64,000 nucleotides of DNA, from contig JAEVHH010000002.1 of the NCBI GenBank assembly GCA_017607445.1, positions 7,594,001 to 7,658,000 of the forward strand, written 5' to 3'. The stretch comes from Histoplasma ohiense. Its lineage: Eukaryota; Ascomycota; Eurotiomycetes; Onygenales; Ajellomycetaceae. A program made the translations under genes and the position numbers. Shown piece by piece: positions 24,551 through 35,710 of this stretch (the stretch's first letter is position 1; each line of letters opens with the position of its first letter). The notes under the pieces are model-generated. The model saw only the letters and a list, made by a program, of their open reading frames with translations. It ran no database searches and was not told the DNA's origin.

Positions 24551-25492
24551 CTAAGCAGACACTGCAGCTTCAGTATCATTTATAGCCGAGATGTCATCCT
24601 TTTCGTTATTATTGGTATTTTTGACCGCGTAAGTTCGCACCTTCGAGCTGCCGTTGGGAACGTGGAATCTCAAATCCACCCGCGAAAAGAAATAGAGAAA
24701 CACCACCGTCGCTTCGATACCGAAATTGAAGACGTAAAAGCACGCCTTGTGGTGATACCACGCTGGGTTGTTCGCCATGCGTGGAGGCATGAAGGACGTT
24801 CCAGCGCGGAATGACGCCCCGAGGCAGAGCAACACGGAGGCGGTACCAGCAACGAGGATTTTTGCCCTGAGACTCCCTTGTCCGAACTGCTCGGTTGGTT
24901 CGCGGCGCGGGGCTAGCACAATGAAGGCGAGCAATGGGATTGGGAGGAAAGAGAAGAAGGTGAAATAGGACATGCCCCACCACCGGAGATTGCGGTCGAT
25001 CAATCGAATATCCTTGTCTAGGGTGTAAAAGCTCTGGACCGCGGCAGTGATAACCATGATGAGGGTCAAGACGATCAGGACATAAAGCGCCTTGAAGGCA
25101 TAGGAGAAAGCTCGTGACCAGCCTATCCGCGGATGGGTGGCGCGGAAGATGCGCTGTGTGTAGAGGAGGTTGAGGATAAAAAGGAGGATAACACCGGCGG
25201 CGATGAAGACCTGCGCGGCGATTGCGATCTGCGCGTTGGTGAGGCGATTCGCCCATACGATTCGGAGAACGCAGGCGGTGATTCTGGCCATGCAGAAACC
25301 GAATGTAACGGCCGAGGGGATAAATTTATGGCCGCGTGCCATATTTATTCGAAATCGGGTCATGTGGCACACTGCGCCGGTTACAAAGATCGCGAGAAAA
25401 ACTGCAGTGATGGGAACATCTACTGTGATTGACGGCCGACCTCCCATAGCTGCGGTAGGAGGAGGGTAGGGTGGGCCAGACGGGGGACTCAT
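24551..25492 (-). CDS. Fungal seven-helix membrane protein, DUF3112 type
   Basis: A single exon of 313 residues. It opens MSPPSGPPYPPP and carries about seven hydrophobic helices, including DVPITAVFLAIFVTGAVCH, GFCMARITACVLRIVWA, IAAQVFIAAGVILLFILNLLY, ALYVLIVLTLIMVITAAVQSFY and YFTFFSFLPIPLLAFIV. Conserved motifs GHKFI, CLGASFRAGTS, HKACFYVFNFGIE and RVDLRFHVPNGS match the fungal DUF3112 family as I recall it. The tail after residue 290 is polar and acidic. Function of the family is not established; topology resembles the rhodopsin-like proteins, one of which lies 1.7 kb away in tail-to-tail orientation. The family call rests on motif resemblance. Confidence 0.85.
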   Translation of the reverse strand: MSPPSGPPYPPPTAAMGGRPSITVDVPITAVFLAIFVTGAVCHMTRFRINMARGHKFIPSAVTFGFCMARITACVLRIVWANRLTNAQIAIAAQVFIAAGVILLFILNLLYTQRIFRATHPRIGWSRAFSYAFKALYVLIVLTLIMVITAAVQSFYTLDKDIRLIDRNLRWWGMSYFTFFSFLPIPLLAFIVLAPRREPTEQFGQGSLRAKILVAGTASVLLCLGASFRAGTSFMPPRMANNPAWYHHKACFYVFNFGIEATVVFLYFFSRVDLRFHVPNGSSKVRTYAVKNTNNNEKDDISAINDTEAAVSA

Positions 25493-26806
25493 GGGCTAAC
25501 ACAATTGTCAATTTCAAGACTCCCTCATGTATCTGCCATCAGTCAAGAGATAGAAGTAGCCCAATCCATACCTTTGCCCCTGGGGAGCCCGGTGGAAAGC
25601 CTGATTGTTGCGACATCCTCAGGCTGAGGGAAGGTTTCTGCCTTCAACGAGGTATCCTCTTCTTCTCCCTCTCTACCTATGGGGGCGTGAGCTTTCCCGT
25701 GTGGTATATATATATAATTTTTTTTTTGCGGTTAAATTGCGGGTTTGTCAGGGCATATAGCTAGTTATTTATATCTATGAGCTCCGGAAGTATTGAAGTT
25801 AATCCAGGCAATGTGCCCTTGAAAGAACGAGTTTGCAAATATCGATTGTCAAAGTAGTGTGCACACCCGAAGTCGAGATCAAGTTAATTTCTCCTTTCGA
25901 CGCAGGGAGGCAAATGCCATTTATGTAGTCAAATTTTGGCTTCAAGGGGTATTCAATGAACCCCCATGATGAAATGCGGCCAGGATGGATTGAGACCGTC
26001 AAACATCGCCGCTAGCATCTTCACCATCGGGAGAAGGGTCGTTTCCTCCGACAGCCAGATGTTGAGGAACCGCGAACGGGCCAGCGTCAGCATTCCCATG
26101 GTCCATGGCCCATGGCCCATCGACGCCTCCCAGCCAGCTCCGAATCGCAGGAGTCTGCACACTTTGTTCCCTTGCGTTGACTCCGCAATGTTCGTATCGG
26201 TGGAGGTTGAAAGAACGCGACCAGATCGCGGGCGGCGAGCAGAGCCGCAGATTGGCTGGGGCCGCGGTACATCGGCGGTTGCGAAGGTCCGGCGCCGATG
26301 GCGCTGTTTGCGCTGTTTGCACTACTGGCCGCCGAGATCCCGATTCCCGATCCCGATCACGTGTCGAGATACAGAGATCTGTACAGAGATAGAGATATTT
26401 TGTCGACCAAGTGACCAAGTGGTGCTATTTTAAATTCGTATTTTATGATATCGCTTGCTCAACTCCTTCGTTGTGGCCCTAGTGCTATTGCTCCTCGTAG
26501 TTGGCCAGGGATCCAATGCCACGAGGAAGAATCTCAGCGATGACGTCGTGCGGCCTACAGATCTGTAGTCAGCCACGAGAATCCTCCTGCAGAAAGAAGC
26601 CCCATCGTGGCTTAACCACGTGCTGGTGCACCCGTACCTAGCCACGCCTCAGCATCTGCAGGAGAGCGATCTCCAACTGCTTGCTCGTCAACACCCATTG
26701 CGTCGCACTCCCTCCCGCAAACCGCTGGTGGGATCGGGCTTGGACAAACCGAGAATTTTGGGCTTCTCACTGCACTGGTCACCAGCCAGCTGGTTTCCCG
26801 CCCGCG
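25493..26806. other. Intergenic between divergent genes
   Basis: This 1.3-kb region separates the DUF3112-type gene (-) from the alpha/beta hydrolase (+). Overlapping ORFs of 139-155 codons at 25966-26433 occur on both strands in GC-rich sequence but have no recognisable content. A CACGTG lies near 26357. Confidence 0.45.
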
Positions 26807-28161
26807 ATGGCGGCACTTCTCCAGTGTATCCGACCCATCTATGATGCCCTGTTCTGTCCTGGCCTCCCATTCAAGTATCGCTGGCGTCTACTTGCTCTTG
26901 CCCCCATAAACGCTCTCGCCTACTCCTTCAAATGGCTGCCATGGGTGTTCTCGCGATCATATTCCGTCGTCAGACTCCCGCTCGCTCGAAGTCCCGGCCG
27001 CTCTAGTCGTGCTTTGATTTTCACTCCCGAATCCTCATCTCGATCCTTGCGGCCCCTCCATATCCACGTTCATGGCGGTGGGTTTATAGGCGGCGTCCCA
27101 GAGCTGGACAATGCATTCTGCAAGCGCATGGTTGAGGAGACTGGCGCTGTTGTTGCTTCCATTTCATACCGTCTAGCCCCCCGGTATCCATTTCCAATGG
27201 CTCACCAGGATGCGCAGGACGCCGCGGCTTATATTTTGGAGCATGCGGAGCGACTCTGGGGAGCCAATCCAAAACTGCTGACGCTTAGCGGGTGTTCAGT
27301 GGGCTCGAACCTCGCTCTCGCCATTTCCCAGGGCCTTGCAGATTCAAACACTCCTGCGAAGGGCGCACTCATGATCGACAATCCTGTTCGTCCCAAGAAC
27401 TTTTCTTCTTTAATTCATCGAGGACCCTGAACCAGTCGGAGTCCCACCATCTCCCCCGTGTCTGTCATGCAGCCAGATATTATATTGGCACATTGAAGAC
27501 CTGGCGCTGATTTACTCTTGGTTTGGTTTGGTCCCTTGCTCTATCATTAGGTCGATCTCCGTATCCCTCCGTGGGAAAAGCCGCGACCACCTGGATTTCC
27601 AAAATCAGACCCCCTTGCTTTCATTGTCCCTCTCTTCGATGTCTACGCCGAGTCTTCACGGTCTCGGAGATCCGATGACCCCCTTTTGAACCCTATCCTA
27701 GCTGACATCCGCACCCTTCCGCGGAAAATGTTGTTTATCATCGCTGGCGCGGACATTCTTCTACATGAGGTGACGACCTTTGTAGATCGGCTGAAGAAGG
27801 ATGCGGTGATTCTGAATTCCCAACGTGATAGTAGTGCAGATTCTGACTCGACGAGCTATGAGATTGAAGGCATGGTGTTTGATAATATGCTTCATGGTTG
27901 GTTGGATCGTAAGTGGCTTGCGTATCTCCTCCCCCCCGGCTCCCTCCTTTTCCTTGTCCATGCATGCGTCCATTGCTTGCTATATATGTATATGTATATA
28001 CGGAACCAAACCTACCCATTAACATTTTATGTCTTATTTTTTTAGTCCCATCATTCATAATTGATGAAAATTTGAGATCGCAGGCTCTCGATGCCTCCTA
28101 CGATTTCATCCGACGTATCCATGCAGAAAATGGATGGCACAACGACAAAAAGGAAACATGA
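26807..28161 (+). CDS. Alpha/beta hydrolase of the hormone-sensitive-lipase family
   Basis: Three exons: 26807-27385, 27551-27908 and 28046-28161, giving 350 residues. The oxyanion motif HVHGGGF and nucleophile motif SGCSVGSN (GxSxG) are intact; the likely catalytic Asp is in IAGADILLHE and His in NMLHGWLD, the usual HSL order. SYRLAPRYPFP is a further family block. The protein should hydrolyse short-chain esters or lactones. The N terminus has a hydrophobic stretch (LLALAPINALAYSFKWLPWVF) that may associate with membrane or act as cap; no clear cleavable signal is seen. The first intron starts GTTCGT, a weak donor, but phase and the continuation NPVDLRIPPWEKP support it. The upstream frame is open to 26681 without an ATG, so 26807 is taken as start. 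Confidence 0.88.
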
Positions 28162-29486
28162 TTGAATAATATTATCAACCGTATTGGGTGTGAGTTGTGC
28201 TATGCACATGTATTATTTATTATATATTAGATGATAAAATTTAAAACCACTCTCACCTCCTTGACGAGTTTTTTTGTCTTCTTCGACAAAGACACCATCC
28301 CCAGCCCCATAAAAAAAAAAAATGTAGGATAAATTCTGGTAAAGGCCTGGAGCTATGCAAGGTGAGTATCGAGGAATCATTTCCATTTTTGCCTCAGATT
28401 AAGCCACCAAGAATGACCCTTCGTTTCTCCGGGTCACCACTTAATAGGACGTGGTTCATTTTTGAGGAACGGGGTAGGCATGAACTAGTATTTTCCGTTG
28501 GCCAAAAAACAAAAAGTGTTTGGGGTCCATCCGCGGCCTGCATCCCGCTGATAGTTACGGAGTACTATGATACGGAATAGTTGGTTGCCACTAGGCTGGC
28601 TGGATTCTTCAAAAAGCCCCGATCGAATCATCGCCTCGGCTTCTTCAGGCCGACCCCTCCTGAAATAGTCCGGAATAGCTAGTTAACGGTTCAGAGTTTC
28701 TGGTCTGATTGTCCATTACGCCTCGCATAGCCCTCCTGAATGTTATCGGATATGTGGAACGGCTTGGGGAGGGTACAAAATGATAAATACCCTGCTACGA
28801 GTCTATATATCAATTCATGCATAATACTGCATTTTTTAAACTATCCACTAGTACGCTGGCTCCCTTGTCCCTCTGGAGGAGGGGAGGACGAGCAGTAGAA
28901 CCAGAGCCAGGATTGAGGTTTCTCTGAGGGAATGCGGAGTGTTTTATCTTGGTAACTAGATGATTCAGAGCCAATCATTCCACTCCACTCATCGAACTGT
29001 CGTTTCAACTGCTGGGTGGGAGTGTTATTCACTAAATGACAAAGAAGGAGGGTAGAAAGGGAATTTCTGCTTGTTTGCTTTATCGCTCAGGAGGTATCAG
29101 AACAAAAGTACCCTACCCAAGGTCTGTAATGTGAGCTGGGATTATACCCGCACCTGTATACACAGCGCAGTGGCAGCTTGAATGAAATTGATCCTTCTTC
29201 AGTTGCCAGGTTCTTATGCGGACATCATCCTCCAATTGGAACGTCATCCGAGTCGCTGAATTTGCCAGTGATGTGTCCATAACTATCATCGGTTCGTTCC
29301 TGGTTGGAATTCGAAGCCATTGAAAGAGCTAATACCCATGACGACTTTCCCCTCTATAACACAATGGGTATCCCTTATCTACAAACATGCGTGAGTCTCT
29401 CATAAACCTCTATTCTCTGGGTTAGCAACCCCCAACCCCTATCCACGTAAACGAAAATCAACCACAACCCACTCAATTGGCTAGTG
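28162..29486. other. Intergenic, convergent 3' flanks
   Basis: No gene seen in this 1.3-kb stretch between the hydrolase (+) and the HAD phosphatase (-). A short A run lies near 28311. Confidence 0.5.
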
Positions 29487-30514
29487 TTAGTTCTCACGCT
29501 GGATCTTGATTCCAAACTTTTCGTAAGGGAAGTTCTCCAGACTCTGTAATAAATGGGCCCAGCCGTCACCAACTTCGCCAGTCTTTCCGGACCCACGGCC
29601 TCGCCATGTATCAAGCCCCTCAAGCCCTTCCAGCACCGCATGCTCCACATCAACATCTTTATGCTCGCCGGTCAAACCAGCTAGGACCAGTTCTTCCTTG
29701 CCGCGGTATTCTTCAAGAAGCCCGGAATATGGAACCCAGACAACCTGCATCCCCGCCCGTCGCCCGGCCTCGACGCCAGGGACGGAATCCTCAAACACCA
29801 GGCATTCTTCCGGTTTTATTTCAAGTTCACCGTTATTTGCTGCGCGTATTTCCTCATTGATGGCCTCCAGTGCCAGTAGATAGATGTCTGGTAACGGCTT
29901 GCCTCTTCCCGCGCCGATGCGGGGATTGTCACCTCGGATCAGTCTCGATTCAGGGAATAGGGAGAAAAGATCTGCCAAGTGGGCGGCTTTCAAGGCGTAG
30001 TTTTCGGACGTCGATGACGTGGCTAGTGCCATATGAATTGGGGATGGAGTCTGCGCGGTCTTAGCAAGAGTCGATAGTAGAGAAACTACGCCTGGTAACG
30101 GCTTTGTGGTCGGGAAATATATTTTCTGGAGTGCTGCTTGCTTCTCGCGGAAGTCTTCCATGCTGATGGGCAGTTGGGCCCAATCGTGGAATATCTTTCC
30201 CGCCTGGATTTTTGTGAAAAAATTTTTCCCTTCGTATCAGTTATATGCTGCCATGAGGAGGAATGAAGCTATATACATTGATATGTGTGTGTCTGTAGTA
30301 CCTGTGGAGCGGGACGGCCCTGTAACTGTGCCTTGATAGACCATGGCATAGATGGCCTACCATACTCATGCAGAATAGTATTTATCACTAGCGAATAAAT
30401 GTCCTCTGAATCGATAAGAAGGCCATCCATGTCGAATAGACAGGCCCTAACGGGTGGCGGTCTTGATAGAGATAAGTCAGTCGTTGCGGCGTTTATACTT
30501 TGGGGAAAACACAT
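29487..30514 (-). CDS. HAD-superfamily phosphatase
   Basis: Two exons, 30514-30302 and 30203-29487 (intron 98 bases), 309 residues. The four HAD motifs are present in order: CLFDMDGLLIDSE (nucleophile and acid Asp), LATSS, GRGKPLPD with the motif III Lys, and CLVFEDSVPGVEAGRRAGM (motif IV acids). The cap inserted after motif I is helical (IKAQLQGRPAPQ onward), as in the beta-phosphoglucomutase, glycerol-3-phosphatase and pseudouridine-5'-phosphatase group, to which this gene is closest. Substrate is not predictable. The first ATG (MCFPQSIN) adds about 20 residues before the core; a later start is not available before motif I. It is divergent from the TTC1-like gene, sharing about 300 bases of promoter. 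Confidence 0.88.
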
Positions 30515-30816
30515 ACTGCTTGCGCCCGGGAGTCATGGCTGTGGTCTTAAATGCAGGTTATTCTCTTGACAGTAAAAAACACGCGAATTCAATAACGATA
30601 TGATGTTGACATGTTTTGAATTGAATGCTTTTTGAGCCACAACCTGCTGGGAGTTGCAACGGGGAACGATCAATTGCCCACTTGCAGTTGATCTCTGACT
30701 AGCTTCACCATATTTGAATAATTAACTAACTAATATTTAACCTTGGCCGCTAGAGCACCTTTATCTCGAAACAAGTGCCGGAAAGCAACCAACCACCGTA
30801 TATCCGCTCTAAAGAA
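30515..30816. other. Divergent promoter, HAD phosphatase and TTC1-like gene
   Basis: The 302 bases between two outward-facing starts must hold both promoters. AT-rich stretches (30715-30740) could be core elements; no recognised operator seen. Confidence 0.5.
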
Positions 30817-31807
30817 ATGACCCGTCCAGCTTCATCCGACAGCGACGAGGAAGAAGTATTCCACGATGCGCGCTACCCCTCGGACGAAGAAACCGTTTGT
30901 CTCCCTCCTCAAAAAGAATCCCCTCACCTGTTGGCGTTAACCACGGGTCAGCGGTCCTTTGTTCTCTAGATAGGTATACTAAGCTAGTGTTTTGATTTAG
31001 GACCTCTTAAACCAATCCAATACCCACAAGTCCGAGGCGAACAAGTTGTTCTCTTCTGCCCGCTACTCGGAAGCCGTCACAGTCTACGACCGCGCCCTCT
31101 CCTTCTGCCCCAACTATCTAGACTACGAAATCGCCGTCCTCCGCAGCAACATTGCCGCATGCCATCTGAAACTGGAAGATTGGAAAGCTGCTGTCGAAGC
31201 AGCCACAGCCAGTATTGACCGGCTGGATAAAGCACTGTCATCGCACCTACAAGGGGAAACGGCATCTGGGGGGAGAGCTAGCGATGGGGCCGTGGACAAT
31301 AATAAAGTGGTGGAACTGCTCGATGGGGACGGGGACGGAGAGTCCGAAGAGGCACAGCTCAAGAAACTCCAGGAGGACGATAAAAGGAAGGAAGATATCC
31401 AGCGCATACGTGCCAAGGCGCTCATGAGGCGGGCTCGGGCTAAGATGCAGCTGGGAGGGTGGGCCAATCTGCAGGGGGCTGAAGAGGATTACAAGGCCTT
31501 GCTTGGAATGGGGAATCTGCCGCCGCAGGATGAGCGGATTGTGCGAAAGGCGCTGAGGGAGCTGCCTGGCTTGATTAATGCTGCGCGAGAGAAGGAGGTT
31601 GCGGATATGATGGGCAAGCTTAAGGATGTAAGTTGTGTGACCCGTTTTTGCATCTTGTTGTCGTGCTTTAGCATTTTATGGTTTCTTACAAATGTCGTGT
31701 TTTAGCTTGGGAATGGGATTTTGAAACCCTTCGGACTGTCAACGGATAATTTCAAGTTCGTGAAGGACGAGAAGTCTGGCGGTTATAACATGTCATTTGA
31801 GAAATAA
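30817..31807 (+). CDS. TPR protein of the TTC1 family
   Basis: Three exons: 30817-30894, 31001-31627 and 31706-31807, giving 268 residues. After an acidic N terminus (SSDSDEEEVFHD) comes a TPR region: HKSEANKLFSSARYSEAVTVYDRAL, YEIAVLRSNIAACHLKLEDWKAAVEAAT, an acidic linker, then IRAKALMRRARAKMQLGGWANLQGAEEDYKALL. The end KPFGLSTDNFKFVKDEKSGGYNMSFEK is the conserved TTC1 C terminus. Family members are HSP70/HSP90-binding cochaperone-like proteins. The first intron (donor GTTTGT at 30895) was picked because it is the only phase-correct donor giving the usual short acidic leader; this join is less certain than the second (GTAAGT). Confidence 0.85.
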
Positions 31808-33240
31808 AGGTAGATCTATCCCGGTGTTCGTAAGGAGATCATTAAAAAGACTGAGTTTTGCAATAGAATCAATCATTTTGCCCATACAGAAATCATGCCT
31901 GGCTGCTTGTTTTATCCATGATGCAGACAAACCCGGACCGGCTACATCGACGCACACTTTATCACTCTGAACATATAATATCTCTTGCTTGCTCTTTCCG
32001 TACCTTATTGGATAATCAGGACATCCGTCATATAGAATAAAATCTTCGTTTTAGTGCAGATCTGCGAAAATTGTATTCGTTCCGGAGACGAATTTCCAAA
32101 ACATCAGTAGCCATAATGTAGGCCACCCCCTGGGTAGATATCTACTGAAGATGCCCCTCAGGCCCTTGAAGACAGGCCAGGACATACTACGGATTTTATG
32201 TCAGATTAACCCTATTTTATACATATACATCGATATTATAGTGAAAGCCAATAACACCAACGCGGTTGCTGATTATTAATTCTTTTCTGCAGTGCGAAAG
32301 TACAATCTGCTATTACAAGTGCGGATAAAATTGAACAATTTAGTATCCCACCATACCATCCCGTATAACTATCCCTTGAGAGAACAAAATTTCAAAGTAA
32401 AAGCCCAAATTTAAAGAGACGATGACTAACGTTGCCAAGGGGAGAAGACAAAAACAAAACCCTGTGGAAGGAAGTCCTTTTTAAAAGTGCGGCCAAAGGC
32501 CACTCCTAATACCGTAAACCAGGGCCAAGTGGAGTTAGCGAAAAAAAGGAAAAAAAAAAAAAGGTCCACGGCGTTAACGATGGGCTGGTATTAGCGCAAA
32601 CATGTCAGTCCGTCAAAATACAGGCAAAATTGGCATTCATGGACATGGCAAACTACCTAGAACTGGATCAGCCGCTGGTGGGAGAGTTGGCTGCGAAGAG
32701 AGTGATTCCAAATATCATTGTATGGCTTGTGAAGTCCAACGGGATGAATGCTTTTAAATCCTTCGAACAGTGGCAATTCCCGATCCTAGAAGAGAAAAAA
32801 AAGAGAAAACGGAAGGAGAAGAGGGAATTAATGTGGTTAATCGAGAGCGGGAAAGGACACAAAACAGAATCAATCGGAAGGGGTTGTCCCGTAGCTAGCT
32901 CCCTGACAACAGTGGTTCAGAAACCCACGATGTTGGATTAGGTGTTGAAATTCCAACATGGAATGGGATCTAAGTAAATAGAATCTAATGACAAAAAGCT
33001 AGCGAAGAAAAAGAAAAACTGAAAACAATTGCATAAAACAGGACGTATGCAAGTTCAAAACGAATTGACCGCGAGGGGAATATGTTTGAAAAGGAGCTAC
33101 TGGAAAGGTACGCTGCATCAAGAAGCAACGACGCAGCTTCATCCTGGGGTTTCCTGGGCCATAGGTGTGGGGTAGAAAGATATTCTACGAAGGTGCATGT
33201 CACAAAGAGACATTTTCGGCGTGGGTTTCCACGTTTCAAA
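31808..33240. other. Intergenic, convergent 3' flanks
   Basis: Lies between the TTC1-like gene (+) and the 33241-35710 gene (-). A 103-codon ORF at 32630-32941 is not supported by any recognisable content. Short A runs occur near 32550. Confidence 0.5.
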
Positions 33241-35710
33241 TCATCGAGCCTTCTTCTGAGGGGAAGGGACAAAATCAGAAGCATCACTTTCATCCTGGGA
33301 GCGCTTACGGCCGTGTCCGTAAGATACCTCAGTAGAACGGGAATTGCGTGACCCATAGCGTGCGGGCGCGGGGCCTGTCGCGTGCTGATAGGTTATCCAA
33401 GGATGTGGAGCAGGCCCCATCGCTCGACGATTGGAGTTTGGCCCAGGAGAATTGTAGATGGCAGGCTTGAATTGAGTGGACGCTTGCTGCCTGAACTGCT
33501 CTGTCATCTCCTCACGATTGTAAGGGCCATTGTTGTACAGAGGGGTATTCTGTCCAAGTGCATGGATGGTGTTAGTTGACTGGCTGCGAGCAAATCCAAA
33601 AGCTGGTTGCCCATATCCAGTTAACCCACTAGAAATCATGGGGTTGAGCCCGAAAGTTCGGCCAGTAGCCGAGGTATTAATTAATTGGGGATGTGCAGCC
33701 ATAGAAAATGTATTATGATGAATGGGGTAGGCCATATTATCCTGAGTGGAGGGCTCTGTAGGGCTAGAAAATCCCATTTGGTGGGCCCCTTGTGAGTGGG
33801 TAAGCGGGCTGCTGTTTAGCGTCATGTTTCGCACATTGGTATTGATGTTCACAGGGGTGCTAGTATCCCTGGTTGGAGAGTCTCTACGTGGAGTACTGAA
33901 GGGAGTAAAGAGGCCTTCACGGTCCTCAGATGTGCGCTTCGCTGGAGTGGATTTAGAGTCGGTTCTGGAGTGGCCCAGAGCCTTCTTTCCGGCGTTCATA
34001 ACCTCCCCCTTGCGCTTGTTGAGATTCTTATTGGCCACGACGCGCTAATTGATCGTCAGGGCGTTTCTGTTAGTTCTGGAAAAATGCTAGTCACTCACAT
34101 TTTTGGCAGAGACAGGGTCGTCAACAAAGGTAAATAAGTAGTACGCATCTAGCAAATGCTTGCAGATGGTTTTCTGGGTCTGAGGAAATGATTAATAGGA
34201 CATATATCGGCTTTCCTAGAGGGAGGCCTACCCAGAGACACTCAATAATCTTGTCCATTCGGTCTTTGAACGTCGGCATTTGGCCAGTAGTCTTTGCCTT
34301 GCCGTCATAAATAGCAAGAAGTGGACCATTCTCATGGCGACTGATACAAGAATCCTGTAAAATACGTATATTAGCACCATTTGCCCAAGTAATAGATATC
34401 ATCCACAAACCAGGATATTCCAACAAACTATTTCCATCCTGATTGGACTATGTTTCTGTTCACGGAATGGGCGGATCATGCCCTCATTATCTTCCGCATA
34501 CTCGATGCTCTTCATTGCTTTGAGCATCTCGGTAACAATCTTACGCTTCGCCTCCAGGGTTTCTGGAATGGTGGGGTCGTAGTCCACTTGGACTTCAAAG
34601 GCGCGCCATGCGTTGGCTTCTTCGACGCATGAGAATTGGAGCTCAGTATCAGGTCTTCCTTGGTTCGCGGATGGCATTGGGGACGTGGGGATAGGATCTT
34701 CACACTTCATCTCAGGTTGGTGACCAGTGGCAGTATCCGCACTCTCACCACCAGCCATGTGAGCCGAAAAGTGTGCGTTCTGGGAAGGAGAGGGATAAGA
34801 GGACTGATGGTGGGAGTGGGAGGAATTCCCACCGATTCCGAAATCCGAGATCTCTCCAGTATCGACGGGGCGAGCGCAGAAATCGGTTCCCTGAGATTTC
34901 TCGCGCTCAGAACTTTCAGCCGCAGCTTTCGGTTGGAAAAAATCTAAGTTCACAGCATCAGTTGAATCATAATGAGCCTTCTTTGTGTCACATGCGGTGT
35001 TAGTGTTGTCCTTCGGTAACGGGTTAACTGCGCTCCCACTCGCGGAGTGAGGAGGGGCTGGCAATGGTTGTGCATAGCGCCTAGTAGATTCTTTGGGTGT
35101 AGAGCTGAGCTCAGCGAGAGCCATTCCTGTAGCACTGTGCTGCTGACTGGGAGTCGTAGACGGGGAGGTGGTCGATAAACTTTCGATCGCTAGCGGATAC
35201 GGCGTAAGGTCTGGAACAGCTGATCGATTATATATTAAACCCGTTAGAACGTTTATTATCGAATTGGCAGTAAATGAAAACTCTTAGATAAATTTTTAAG
35301 ATAAGGACATGCATTGTTTTGTTTATGCAATAGTGCTTTGGGTGGTTGGGTGGGAAACGAGAAGTGGTAGATAGAGTCGCTGGGGTCAAGAAGCGGTATG
35401 GATACTGTACCTTCACTTCCCAACGCATCAACCGGCTTGGGACCCAGATTTTCAAGAAAACTTGGGTCGATGGTTTCAGGTTCGCTGTTCGTCAGTCCAG
35501 AGGATGAGAAGTCCTCGCGGAAATTGTCCATGTGGTACCTATCCATATCAGATTAGTATCACAAGAACTCAGCGGCAATATGAGGAACGCATCTCACGTT
35601 GCCTCGTCCACAAAAGAGAAATGCTGCTCCATTATATTGTTGAAGAAGCCCTCCAGAGGCACCGGCTCAACCATTGGGTGGTAATAACCGGAAGAGTTAG
35701 CTGGATCCAT
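33241..35710 (-). CDS. Conserved fungal protein, function unknown
   Basis: Six exons: 35710-35598, 35538-35411, 35219-34411, 34354-34232, 34179-34099 and 34044-33241, giving 685 residues. All joins keep phase and have GT-AG borders. The N-terminal 270 residues are mostly disordered and Ser/Pro-rich. A folded helical core near residues 275-420 contains NAWRAFEVQVDYDPTIPETL, KHSPIRMEIVCWNIL, RHENGPLLAIYDGKAKTTGQ, PTFKDRMDKIIECLW and ICKHLLDAYYLFTFVDDP, then the basic KNRVVANKNLNKRKGEV. The C-terminal 260 residues are low complexity and end in a basic PSPQKKAR. The last segment could be a nuclear localisation signal (also GRKRSQDE). I recognise the core as typical of filamentous ascomycetes but cannot assign a function. 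Start at 35710 is the first ATG of the assembled frame. Confidence 0.82.

Noticed and set aside
25966..26433. 155-codon ORF and its opposite-strand partner
   Set aside because: GC-rich overlapping frames on both strands, no domain, no splice context.
17839..28161. Secondary-metabolite gene cluster
   Set aside because: An FAD oxidase and an esterase are present, but no polyketide, peptide or terpene synthase, transporter or regulator accompanies them.
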